Positions 36,001 to 48,358 of a DNA stretch of 64,000 nt are shown in pieces (positions within the stretch are counted from its first letter, which is position 1; the number at the start of each line of letters is the position of its first letter). The stretch comes from Varroa destructor (Eukaryota; Arthropoda; Arachnida; Mesostigmata; Varroidae), in NCBI RefSeq assembly GCF_002443255.2, contig NW_019211454.1:52828118-52892117 (forward strand). The letters run 5' to 3'. The notes below the pieces were generated by a model. The model searched no databases, had not been told where the DNA came from, and was given only the letters and a program-made list of their open reading frames with translations. The position numbers were made by a program, and so were the translations under genes.

Positions 36001-38721
36001 ATAAGTGCAGTCAACCAGTAGCGTTTAACTACGCTTTGTCTCAAGGACGATTTAAAGAATCCGATGGGGTGACAGTTGTAAAAAGCCGCCAACGCGCGTA
36101 GTAACGTCGAAGGACGTGTAGCTTTGCCATGATCGGCTATGCTGATGATGGCAACGATGATTTTTGAAACGCAACCAGATATATACGTATATATAATTTA
36201 TCTGTGCTTCAGATGCTGTTGAACTCTATAGCACATTTCAGCTTTAGTCTTTGTCAACTCCGCGTTATCCGTTACAGGAAGGCAGGCACGCAAGCAGTGC
36301 GGCACGTCAGCGGACGTTTGCCTAGAACATGCACAAGTGACGTGACCTGATGTCGGCGTAAATGTGATTATTCAATTGTATACCATGCAACTATAGCTGG
36401 CTAAATGCAGAGCGTGGGAGACAGGCACCGTCCAGTTGCGTAAATGCTTGTAAAGCACACCCATACACACGGTAATACGGACAAACGCATTCTATTTTTG
36501 TTGTTATTATTAGTTATAGTAGACACTACACATTCAGGCGGATTGTTCATCGCACAAAGAAATTCACGTACAGCTATGCGTATAGATGCATGCTCGTCAA
36601 GATAAAACGCGACTCATGTATCTGTCGAAATTTCTATTTGAAACAATGACGATTGGACGGTGGTTTTTGTCTGCTTGTCATCCGTGTCTAAGTTCAATTA
36701 AAACAAAGGGAGGGGTTAGATCATTTTAGATTTAGTTCCGATTGACTAACAAATCGTTAGAAGTTTAAGTCTCATACAACCAAAGTACTTGAAATTTAGA
36801 TTCAATTTCATGAGTCGGACAGCACGATGGGGGTATACGTTTCGAGTCTCTTGTGGGGCTCAAAAATATATACTCTCAATAGAAGCTAATGAAAATTATT
36901 GATGATTATATAGTAAAAGTATGTCACAGCTCGTGATGCCACCAGACGCGCTGGATGATCGATAAAGGTATTCGATGCAATTGAAGTTGTCCTAAATTTC
37001 GAATACACGTTCAAAAATGTCAAACGGACTTCATTTATCTCATTTTACTTCCATGCTATTCTTTGATGTTACCGTCTTCGGGGCACGACATTAAGTTTGC
37101 CGCTCCGCCACGAAAAGTTCTCTCCTTAATAGTACTTACTACTGCACCAAACGAAAGCCAGGAAAAATAAATATTAACAATTAATTATTTATCATGTATG
37201 GCTCTATGATAAATATCTTGAATGACAACAAATGTTCTAACTATAGTTTAAAAGATATCGTCACTTTAATATTTTGTGCACGAGGCAGGCAAATGGTTTT
37301 TTTTAAATAGCTCGACGTGCTGCTCGTCGGCACACGGCTACACGGGTCACTTTCGAAGAAAACATAAATAGCGCGAGAATTTGAAAGCTATATATATAAG
37401 AAATAATTATAGGTTAAAATTCAGGCGTACGTATATCTTTATCAAATTATTATCAAAAATGTTAGGTATTTGGTCCGACAGTTTAATAGCGTGCCTGTAA
37501 TCTTTCTTCTTTTGACTGTGGAAGGCTATTTAGCCTAAATTATGTTTGTCGGATAGGTTAGAAAGACACACCTTGAAAATAAGGTCAAGCCAAGCTCAAT
37601 CCGTTGCCCCTTCCACTGAGGGTGCGGGTTAAACCTATATATGCATTACACATGGTATACGTAGGATGGACAGGAAGTCTTACTCGTCAGTGAATATTAA
37701 CAATAAGAAAATAATTTTTATCCATAATAACAAGCCGTAGAAGAGGTGCAACGCTCCTTATATTTTACTAGAATATGATAACGCTGCTAATTTCGCAACG
37801 TTACGTTCAAAAGTCTATTAGACAGATTTTGAATAGAAAACAACGCTTATGGGATTACACAAATGCTGTTGGGTTCAATTTAATTTCATGCGACTGGTAG
37901 TTGTAAGGGATGGTAATAAACCATCGCAAGGGCCTATAAGATTTTTCTAGAAGAAGACGAAATTTTCTATGAGTTAACGGTCTATGGTTAAAGTATTTTT
38001 CTTTTTACTAATAAGTAGACACCTTGTACTGGAATATTCGACAACAGAACTCCGACAGGAGAGAAAAACTTTGTTATGGAGAAATGATAGCGATGACCTG
38101 CTTGTGATCCAAACAAAGCCCTTTAACGACATTCTTAATATGTAGGCTTCCACTATGAAAAATTCAACACGGGCTATTCAATTTCTCTTCATGCGTTTTG
38201 AAAACTGAAGCATTATTTAACTATGAGCTTTTATTTCACAATTGTCCCTTTTCTTAATTTTTTTAGCAATCATCTAGCCCGTATCTCGGGGTTTAAAACA
38301 ACGTTTTCGAACTTCGCGAAACCTGACAGGCCTAGCTGCGCTGAGTCACCGACCTTCATACTTGCAGAACATAAATTCTCCTAAGTATAAACTCATTTGA
38401 TAAAAGGTCCTCAGGGAGATTTGCAGGACCTTTCACGTGTGTTTTAAGCTAGATGCCCTACACGATTAAGATTAGTTATTTTCTTCAGTTAAGCAGGGAA
38501 GACAGATCACACATGTGCAAGTGACTATTTTTTGGGCCAAAGTTTCCCAGCGCTGATAGTTCTATAATGTTTGGAACTGAATGGAAGCTGGTTTTAAATA
38601 TGTTACAAGTAAAATGTGCACGGTGAACCCAAATCCATTGCAAAATATATTGAGTTCCAGTTGAGGATGGAAACTTCCTGTCTGTGGGTTAAATTAGAGC
38701 GCGTACTTTTCTGCTTAGCAC

Positions 38722-38725
<4 letters not shown>

Positions 38726-38762
<37 letters not shown>
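38726..38762. repeat. (TA)18 microsatellite
   Basis: An uninterrupted TA array of about 37 bp in non-coding DNA. Confidence 0.97.
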
Positions 38763-38765
<3 letters not shown>

Positions 38766-40584
38766 TATCGCATCTGTAAATCAAATTTTAGTCGTGTCGT
38801 ATGGAGAATTTGGGAAACAACGTTGCTCAGAGCGGAAAAGCAGCACCAATAAAACGTCATAAACGGAACAAACAATCTATATACACGTACGAATCTGAAA
38901 TACCCTAAAGCAATGACTCAGACAGGAGAAAGCAGACCATGCCGATGACATAGCATCTACTGTTTTGTAGTAGGTTTATATTGTGATGTGTGAGTTGGAT
39001 GCCTATTTCTGTTGAAGCGGACTGAAATGTAACTTTTCCCGTTTCTTTCACATATAGCAGTGGACACGCGTGGATGCGTAAGAACTTGAATACTAAGTAC
39101 GGCCGTAACGCCAAGAAGGAACACTTTACGTCTGGATTGTTGTCGCTGATTTCAAGCATAAGATGATGATGCAGGCATAACCATAATAATAAAAGTCCTA
39201 CGTTTATCTCAAAATTGAGCGCCTGCCGTTGGGTAGTCCTGCTGAACGCGGCGGGCATGAGTCACGCGGGCGCATGTACGTGATTCCTGTCACCGAAGAA
39301 CAATATAGAGCTGTCATTCTGCGTTTTGATTCATTTTGCGACAACAGCATTACGTGATGGGCTTGTACACGGTTGACGTGAATCATAACCACGGTCTCTC
39401 CCTAATCATTTCTTAACACTGCTACTGACGTTGGTGCTACGATATCATTATTATTAAGTAATATTTAGAAAATGGCCACCTTGTGTGTCCTCTTTGGGCA
39501 ATGAACAGTAATCACTCTATATCTATTCAGTTCAACTTGCCTTGGCACAGATAACGGTCTTTATAGACCGACAAACACAAACTGATAAGTTATTTTCCTA
39601 TCTGTTCAAAATACTGCTGCACTTGGGATTCGTTCAGACAAGAAAAGTTTACCTATTTGTGTAGAGTTTAGGATGGACGCATCAATTCGCATGGTTTACT
39701 ACACAAAATTCACGATTAATCGCAGTCAACGTTTTCATCTAAGCACTTGTGTCACCCTTTCTTGCATAAATCTGTACGTTTAATTTTATATATTACAATA
39801 GGACAGGCAGACACACCCGTAAGGCCCTAAAAAATTGTTCGTGCATTGTATTGAATACAGTGTATTAAATAAAAAAAAAAAAAGTCGGCAATTGTGTGGA
39901 AATAAAAAGCTATATATACATGCACGTTGCATTATTACCATTTGTCACTTTCTATGAATGTATGTAATTTAGTAGCTGTCTGACCCAATATGTTTCGTTT
40001 TGTCCGGGCCGCCCATAGCTACCGCGACGCGGGCCACTGAAGATGAGGTCGCGTAGCTGGAAGAGGCCATTATCCGGCGATACGTAGATACCTTACCGAT
40101 AATTGGTGCTTGGTGAGGCTGCCATTCCTCCTGATTATTAATTATTATTTAGCAGTCATCTGGCAACGAAAAATAATAGAAAAAACGTAACAAGCCGCTG
40201 CGTACCATTCTGAAGGGCGATGTTCGCTCCGTCAGTATCCGGCTTCTCTGCTGGTGCCTATTATGGAATCGGAAGCCTCCCTTTCCCAACCTGACCACTA
40301 CGGGGCAGTTGTCGTTGATATCATCGCGACATTTCCATATATAGATATAGATGAGGAACAGGAATCATTTAATCATCGTGGCCTTTATGGAATTAGTTAA
40401 TTATTTGTTGCTACTACTAGCATTATTAGTTGGATTATGAGTTTTTCGCAGAGGAAGAATTGTCACGCGACTGAAAAAGCGAAAATTATTTTTTTACGTG
40501 CCTTGCTTCCGTTATCGGCTCCTATTACGTAGTCGTATTTATTCTTAGCTGCGACAATGTCCAATCTATCCGTATAATAATCGC

Positions 40585-40617
40585 CGTCTACGTATACACG
40601 AAAAGTGTACGTAGACG
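40585..40617. repeat. Imperfect hairpin
   Basis: CGTCTACG-TA-TACAC and GTGTA-CGTAGACG are inverted copies separated by GAAAA, differing by a two-base insertion in the left arm. It lies in non-coding DNA. Confidence 0.6.
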
Positions 40618-41186
40618 TATAAAAATGCAAATTTTGTTTGTTGTGGTGGTGTAATAAAATGCAGAAACGTTCCTTCTTGCAAAAACAACGTTAACTCAAT
40701 TTCTAATTAGATTAAATATAAAAATTAAAAAAGCATTGGGTGTGAGCCAATAAAACCTATGTGACAGGACATGATGCTGCTACTGGAAATTCGTATGCTA
40801 GAGTGGCTTGCCCCTGGACGCTATTCGGCAACATAATGATTGAAACATTACATTTGGTTTTCGTAAATACCTAACAAGTGGACTGTTCGCGATACGTCCA
40901 TCTTACAATATGTCTAAAATTAGCAGTGAAAACAAATCTTCTTTTCGCTAATCATACAGTTCTCCATCACAAGTTAAACGAAGTTTGCTGAAAATACGTT
41001 ACTTCGACGATTGATTATCTCCAATGAGTTGCCTTACATATCAATGCATCGACAAATTGATGCTGACATATCGTTCAGTTCGATATGATATACGGTAATG
41101 GTGAAGAGATCTTTTTTTCTTTCCATGTTACTGATTTCAGTAAGAGCATACGGACAAATAAGAAATCATTTCATAGCCAGATAAAG

Positions 41187-41227
41187 CGTTTCAAGTCTGT
41201 TCATCTTAGATGAACAGACTTGAAACG
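41187..41227. repeat. Perfect 41-nt palindrome (20-bp arms, 1-nt centre)
   Basis: The left arm (41187-41206) begins CGTTTCAAGTCTG and ends TTCATCT. A single T at 41207 separates it from an exact 20-base reverse complement (41208-41227). Such a long, nearly spacerless inverted repeat is very unlikely by chance in 64 kb and could extrude as a cruciform or fold as an RNA hairpin. No ORF overlaps it. It may be a palindromic remnant of a mobile element or an amplification scar. Confidence 0.95.
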
Positions 41228-42239
41228 TAGGGGACGCATGCGTACTGCTGATGTTGACGGTAGCGAGTGACACGTAATTAAGTACCAAGCGTCCACGTAA
41301 ACAGTGATTACAATACGTTATATAGAGAAAAGTACAAGGTTGGAATCGACGTTAGCTCTTAAAATTAGACTCGCCGTGAAAACTGAGCAGCCATTGCTAT
41401 TCTCATCCCATCAGCTCAAAAAAACGTCCTTTTTTCTTTAATACAGTGTAAAGCGCCTGAAATAGAATGAGCGGAATTTACTTGTTCATCGTACTGGGTA
41501 TTAAGCGTTGCGTAAAAACCCATACAGTTCGACTGTATATAAAAAAACATGGATGGAGAATAAATTCTAGTAAATTCTTTCCATACTCAAATGGCCTTGT
41601 CCTGAGATGCTACGGCAATTATTTTTGCCAGCAAAGTTTGCCTTTTTTCGATGTCTGTTCACAAGGAATCATTTCTTGAGGAAAGTATCCTATAGTGATG
41701 ACTCTAACATCCCTTTTTTTACCTCACTATGGAGTGATCTTCATCTAGACTAGACTAGAAAACATAATTAGTTTTACTAAAACAAAAGCTCGCGCATTTT
41801 CAGAAATCGAATTCTACAGATATAGCATATAGATAGGATTTACATTAGAGCTGTTTAGCAAGTTCTTTATATTAGTCAAGCATAGTTTGCTAACTTTAAA
41901 AGTCTATCTCAACCTCTAATGCCAAGCAGCCCAGTGACCTACCTAACATAAGCGTTTTCCAAATCAAAAGGATTCGGGAGAAAGCTGACTGAAAAACCAA
42001 AAGTTGTCCCGACTTACTTTATGATAAAACGAAGTAACTGTCAATTAAATTTAAGCATGTCTGTCGCTCTGAGCATTCCCTTGCCATGACAAACTTGCTT
42101 GATAGATAATACAGAATCATCCCAAACATGTACAAACAGACAAATGGCTCCTTCTACTAAAAACCTATTTAATCATTGCATTTTACGAATATCGTAAAAA
42201 GAGTGTCAATTAGGATTGGACTCATTTAAGGCCGTCATC

Positions 42240-42257
42240 GATGATGATGATGATGAT
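42240..42257. repeat. (GAT)6 microsatellite
   Basis: Six perfect GAT units followed by CATGAT. A looser GAT/GAC run is at 8868-8886 and (TGC)4 at 35894-35907. Confidence 0.9.
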
Positions 42258-44786
42258 CATGATATTGACATTAGACCGAAATTTACCGCAAGCTCTGATG
42301 CGAAGGCCTAACTGGAAAAGTTTAGCGCTCAATCGTATTCAGAGCAGAATAAGGCCGGTAAAATTTCTTTTAAAGTCATATTGAAGCAATACAACTTAAT
42401 ACCAATCAACTGAAGCTATCGCTTTCACAAGCTGAAGATAAATTTGCGGAAAGAAACAGATCTGATACTTTAAATGGTATCGCTAACTAGTGAGGAATAT
42501 GTGATGCCATTAGTTTAGGAACGACCCTATCACTAAAAACATCAGCAGCAAACAGCCTGTGCAGTGCGGTATAGAATAGAATTTCTTAGGTGAGCGGACA
42601 ACTGAAGTGTGTAAAGATTCTATTTGAAGACTCTCTATGATAGAACTAATGTCTGTTTCACTGGATCTTCTCTCGAAGCTACGTCACTGTTGTTTGCTTA
42701 CTTTCCATTCGTCTCATATATAAACCTGTAAAATATGTATATTGTGCGTAAGCTCTGCTACCAAGAATAGCTGAATAAGAACGACACTGATTTGATAAAA
42801 AAGATAATAATATTGAGAAATCTGAAATCATTTTTTGTAAAGTAGCTCAGATTTTTAACCTAAAAGCCAAAGAATAACTCATTGATAGAAAATTTTAAGG
42901 CGAGGCCAGTTTAAGATATTTCTGTTACTTCCAGCGAAACCAGATACGCAATGACCTATGCCGTGTTATTAATTTTGCGGGAAAGACATTCACTTCTGTC
43001 AGGTTGCCACTCGTGAATGTCGATACCTTCTCAACGATAAATACCTGCTAGGATCAGTAGATAGAATACTCAAATATGATCAAGTACGTAGCATCGACTG
43101 GCCAATAACAGATTTGTGTCGAACAAAACTTGGTCCGAAAATGATAAAAAAAACATTTACTTAATTAAAAAATATGTTTAAAAATAAACTATAATTTTGT
43201 TGTGGATCTGACCTGTTACACAAAATGTTACCCTTGATACTTTAATAGGCTGATATTCGTCACTCCATACGATAGATTCGATCCCTGTACACCGGGTCAC
43301 GGCCGCCCAAGTTCCTGCTCACGAGCCCATATGATTAACAGATATACTTGTCCTTGTTAAAGATGCCTAATTTTTAGTTTATGTTATTTGCTTCTCGTGT
43401 TTGTTTAAAGTATACACTTCTGTCGCGCTTCGAAAGACGTGATAGCGTTTACCGGTAGCGACTTATGTCACAATTGATTCTGTACAGTGTACTTACCTGC
43501 ACACTCATATATTGTCAGTTGTGAACGCACGAGTTGACAGCCAAACAGATACACTCAGCTGAAATCCTATGCACCCAGTTCCCTATGTCAAGGCCACGCT
43601 TTCTCTACGAGCGTCGTTTCTTTTATGGATGGACGAAAGTCTGTCAGCTGGCAGAAAAAGAGCAATGATATTAGTTCGTCGGTTATTTGAACACACCATA
43701 GTAATACGATTACAGTGCTATATTTGTAGCTATATTTTACGGCTTGGACACAGTCGCATCTTATACAGTTGGCAAGGCTCATAGACGATTTACTCATCAC
43801 TGAAAAGCTTACTGATAAGGCTTATCGTTGAGTAACGTCTTTCGATACAAAAAAGGCTTGAACGTATTTTAGTTAACGCTTTTTTATGATGACACCATCC
43901 GCTTACGCAGCTTCTGCGTACGACCGGTACATAACTAACCTTACGTTTATCGCAATGTCTATCAGTAAAAGTAATTTGTGCATTATCAAAAGTTTATTGA
44001 AACACGCAGCAGTTCACCAAATTGAAATAACGGCTTTGTTTTCCTTTAACTCTATGATACAGGGATACTTTAAAACAATTTCCTTGTCCCCCACACGCAA
44101 AAACGCCCCTGGTTCGTTCGGTTCTTTGTATTTATTAAATGAATACAAACTTTATGTCATTGCAAAACCACCCACGTAGTCGCGTGAAAATCAACACTAG
44201 GCAACTTAAACTAGAAAGAGTATAGACTAATATGGAATTTAAAAACGTCATAGAGGGAACCTTCGTATCTGCAGTCCCTAAAGAGTAAACATTTACCCAA
44301 GAGCTAGTGAATAGAAGCAAAATGATTGATTCGGAAAAAATTATAATTTACCTAGTTTCAGGTAAGTACTTTGCAGTGCAAACGCTTTGGTCGTCCGAAA
44401 AGTGACCACTGTCCCTTAATTAAGCAACAAAGTTATCTAAATACAATAAGTATACATATAGACCTAAACTAATCACTTGACCCTATAATTTCATAATAAA
44501 AAAGTGTTCGCCAAAAAAAAGATATATCATGTAAACAATGTTTTCAAGTTTCAAGTGCAGTTGGAAAAGTGCGGTCCACAGCCGTGAACATAGTTTCTCC
44601 TGTAAATTTCTGCTTTAGACAATAAAAGCGTTTAGTCGTCTAATGAAAAACTTCAGCGAACTTAAAGGAGTCGCCTCCGACATGTTTCTCAATAGAGGGA
44701 CGGATTACAATCAGAGTTGATACGTTGCATGAAGTCCACTCACACTTTACTAATGTATCACATTATGGATGAGACGTACGTACATT

Positions 44787-44807
44787 AACTTATACAACGT
44801 ATAAGTT
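44787..44807. repeat. Small perfect hairpin, 9-bp arms, 3-nt loop
   Basis: AACTTATAC, loop AAC, then GTATAAGTT. No gene is nearby and no function can be assigned. Confidence 0.75.
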
Positions 44808-47474
44808 TTGGTATCGTTCGTATAGAAATAGCCCAGGTTCTTTAGCTGGAGATAAAATAAAGTGTCACACATACACATAGACGACGATGTCGCAAATTAT
44901 TTCCCAGGTCTATAAATGACAGCACACAACGTCACGCTCAGCTTGTATTGTAATAAATGTTGCCCTCTCTTCGATACTAACTTCAATATAACTGCCGAAA
45001 GTCTCTTGCTTGCTTATCAAAAAGAAAGCCGACGTGTTGCCAACAACCAAGGGCTTTAAACTATATATTAATAGGGCGTGGCCTTTGGAAAGAACAGGTT
45101 TTGGAGCTGTATCTCTAAAACCAAATAGCCTATGCCTCTACAAAAGAAAATCGTCCGGTCTAATACCCTAATCTGGAAGACGAATGTACTTGTGTGGGCA
45201 AAAAAGATTTTCACTGGTGATGGAAATAACAACGATAATAATATTATATGCATATATGTATCGCGTATATGACTTTATGATTTAACGGTATTATTAAATT
45301 TATGATCTCGAAATAAGATAGAAGGACATCTGCCAAAGTCCAGCGCTACCCCTTAGCTATGCTAACGATAAACTCCCTCAAAACACAAAAACGCCTACTT
45401 AGATATATCAGCAAACCTTTTGTATTAATTTTCCTTTTGCTTTAGATAAGCCTCTGCTTACCTGAGAGAGCAGCCAAAACTTTTGCAGAAAGACGCAGGC
45501 GTTTTGAACAGTAACTTCTACATTTTCTCTAATTTGTTAATCTCTCGAGAGTTGACGGACCGCCATATAGTGGCAGTTTAGTCTGTTTATATATATATAC
45601 TTTCAAAGCTTAATTAGTTCTGCTTCGATTTAACCTGCTTGTACTTGATGAGAGGCAGGAAAGTGCGCTCTAGTGTTTGATTCCTTTCAGATAGAATGAA
45701 ATCAAGGCCGAACTTTGTCCTGATATTACTCCAAAAGGCCCTTTGGGTCTCAAGTGATAAATACTTAGTCGTTCCTGAATGTCCCTGCGAAGTCGTTATT
45801 CAACTTAAAGCAAACTGATGAATAGTAGTCAGTCTATCCAATCTGGCCAGCTCATTGAAATGTATTCATTTCTATTTGACCAAAAACCGGAATTATTCCC
45901 AGTAACTCATTGACTGCAGTATCGAAAATGGGGAGAATAAAAACAATACGTTGCGTTGTATTTCGTACTGCACGCCAAAGTACCATCATCGGAACGTAAG
46001 GTCTAGCGCTTTAAGGTCTTCATTATGACGGTGACAAGTCAGTCCTCTGTAGTTCCTCAGAACCGACAGTTCGAACGATCTCCGCCGTTGTTTTTGCAAT
46101 AGTCATGACTATGTATTAAACTCTGCATATTCAAAGTGGCCAGAAAATGGAACGCGGAGAAATGGCATTATAACGGAAAGATACGGACAAACCAGTAATC
46201 CCGATATTGTATAATCATATGCAGAAAAAATATCATTATCAGCAACATTTTTCCTTTTGGCCACAACGTCAACTATATTCAACATAACAAATTAGACCAT
46301 ATCAATAATACTAGATTGTCAAAATATTTTGTATCCGACAACTAATTTTTCAGTCGGATTTAATAATTCCCTTTAATGATGTGTGAAAACTTTATATGCC
46401 ATTATACCACATTTAACTTAAGCTGAATTGAAAGTTAGATATAGACTTTATCAGAAATACTAATGGTAAAATGGTTTATATTTAAAAACAACAAAGTAAA
46501 ACAAAGCAGTATTTATACCAGATTTAAGCAAAAAGTACAACGCTTTACTTCACCTCGCTCCTTTAAACCATGTTGGCCCTTTGAGAGTAGGAACATTCAC
46601 TCGAAACGTAAAGTGTTATTTTGTTAATTCGCGGAATGGCAGCCAAGTCCACTGCATAGTACTTCTGTCCGTTTTGGGCGGGTGCAACCGCTGCTGTCAG
46701 TCCAGTGAGTATTCGCTATGAAGGTTACACCGTGCTCATCGAGGCCCCTTTTGCCATCGTCAGAATGATTCCGTCAAATCCTGTAGAAAAAAAAGATGTG
46801 CAAAGCAGCCACTGAAGGACCGGCGCCTGACAACGGTCAGACAATCGATAATGGGCCCGGGCAACTTTGTTCGAGCGTCTCTAAACACTCACTGAATCAC
46901 GATTACGGAATATTACCCTCTACTGACGCTAGAGCATATTCTCACACAAAGCACACAACTTTTTTTAGTGAATCACTAGCCAAGTGAAAGATATTCTAGA
47001 ACCCGAAATGGTATAACAAGAATTTACACTTGGAAATATTGGGTTATCTACTTTCTGTTACAGACTGTTACGTAACTACACCGATATCTACAGCTATTCA
47101 AATAGACTGGATTGGATAGTTTTCATTAATCGATAGTTAAGGTTATGGCCAGGTTAAGCTAGGTCCATCGCCCTTCTGGAGACGCCGCCATTATTATTAC
47201 TGCTGGATTTTGGAAGCACAGTCGCTTCAATTTGTTGAAGAGTGATAAACATGATACATCTTCATGCATACGAACCTTAATTTATACTATTCGATTTTAA
47301 TGACGTGTATTATATGTGTACAAATAGATACGTTCGACCATAAAGTGGACCTGCCAAATCCTACTTACGTATTATCATTATCCTATACACATCAAATAGA
47401 ACAATATGTACACATATTAGCGAATGAACACACATACCAGAATATTTCTATAGTTATTTCTGTTGCTCCTCGCC

Positions 47475-47498
47475 ATATATATATATATATATATATAT
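47475..47498. repeat. (AT)12 microsatellite
   Basis: An uninterrupted AT array in non-coding DNA. Confidence 0.95.
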
Positions 47499-47954
47499 GC
47501 GTCCTATCGGTATAATGCAGTACTTCGAACCATCTAGATAACACTATCAAGCATCTTCTAATATCGCCAATTTGCAGCATAGCTAACAAAGCATACATCG
47601 AAGACGCATCTAGTCTCTAGAGTCCAGGCAATCTCTGCTAAAGAGCTGTACGCGTAGCAGCATATGCGGATTCGTGGCTATTTCTGCCTATTTATTTAGA
47701 AAAACCTATTTAAAAAAAAGTTTTCACTGTTCGAACGCTATAACACAAGCGTGAGTTATGCGATAAGCCTTGTCAGGATGCAGGTGTGAAGCGAAACAGC
47801 GATCCGGAGAGAAAGGCACCGCAAGAAAAAAACAGCCAGCCACTCAGTCAGCGATAGCGCAAGTTACCGCTACCTGTGGAAATATAACCGTATCACTTTT
47901 GAATTAACCGATGGCCCCACCCTTAACAACGACGCAACGAGAATTCGATCAGGC

Positions 47955-48215
47955 TTAGACTATTGAGGACCACACATATGAATACGTAGCAATTACTGTA
48001 ACAACAAGAGCGGCGATGACAACAATAAGACGACAAAGGCTGTCTGCTGCCGATGTCGCTGCTGAAATACTGGCGGCAATCGTTGCCACCGCAAAAAGGA
48101 TTACTGTCTCGCTATCAACCAACGTCGACATTCCCAGTTCGTAAGGTACAAGTGGCAAGAAGGGATTAAAAGGCCCATGGTCATGCTGAGATGCTGATGA
48201 AGCGCGTATTAACAC
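47955..48215 (-). other. Open frame with two possible membrane segments, unproven
   Basis: The minus-strand frame is open for about 100 codons and has no ATG near its start. It contains two Ala/Val/Ile-rich stretches, TVILFAVATIAASISAATSA and LIVVIAALVVTVIATYSYVW. The region is richer in G+C than its flanks. No splice acceptor stands out and no family is recognised. Repetitive GAC/AAC-type triplets on the other strand could create such a sequence by chance. Confidence 0.15.
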
Positions 48216-48344
48216 TTCACAAGCGTGAATAGGCGTAGGCCTCGTGGGCGTGACTCACAGACTACTTCTTCTTACAACTTCGGTTATTGCTGTTGAAGGG
48301 GAACCTGAAGTGGACAGCGTATATAGTCATAAAAATCACATACG

Positions 48345-48358
48345 CACACACACACACA
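48345..48358. repeat. (CA)7 microsatellite
   Basis: A short CA run followed within a few bases by an AT run. Confidence 0.9.

Noticed and set aside
36120..36170. GYADDGNDD, resembling a reverse-transcriptase YxDD box
   Set aside because: No other reverse-transcriptase motif lies in frame on either side, and the frame closes at once.
43255..43320. GATTCGATCCC, resembling a tRNA T-loop (B box)
   Set aside because: The flanking bases do not form a T stem and no D arm or anticodon arm can be folded at the right spacing.
43886..44179. ORF with a DRY-like AYDRYI motif, suggesting a GPCR
   Set aside because: Flanking residues do not form transmembrane helices with GPCR signatures, and the region is AT-rich with chance-like composition.
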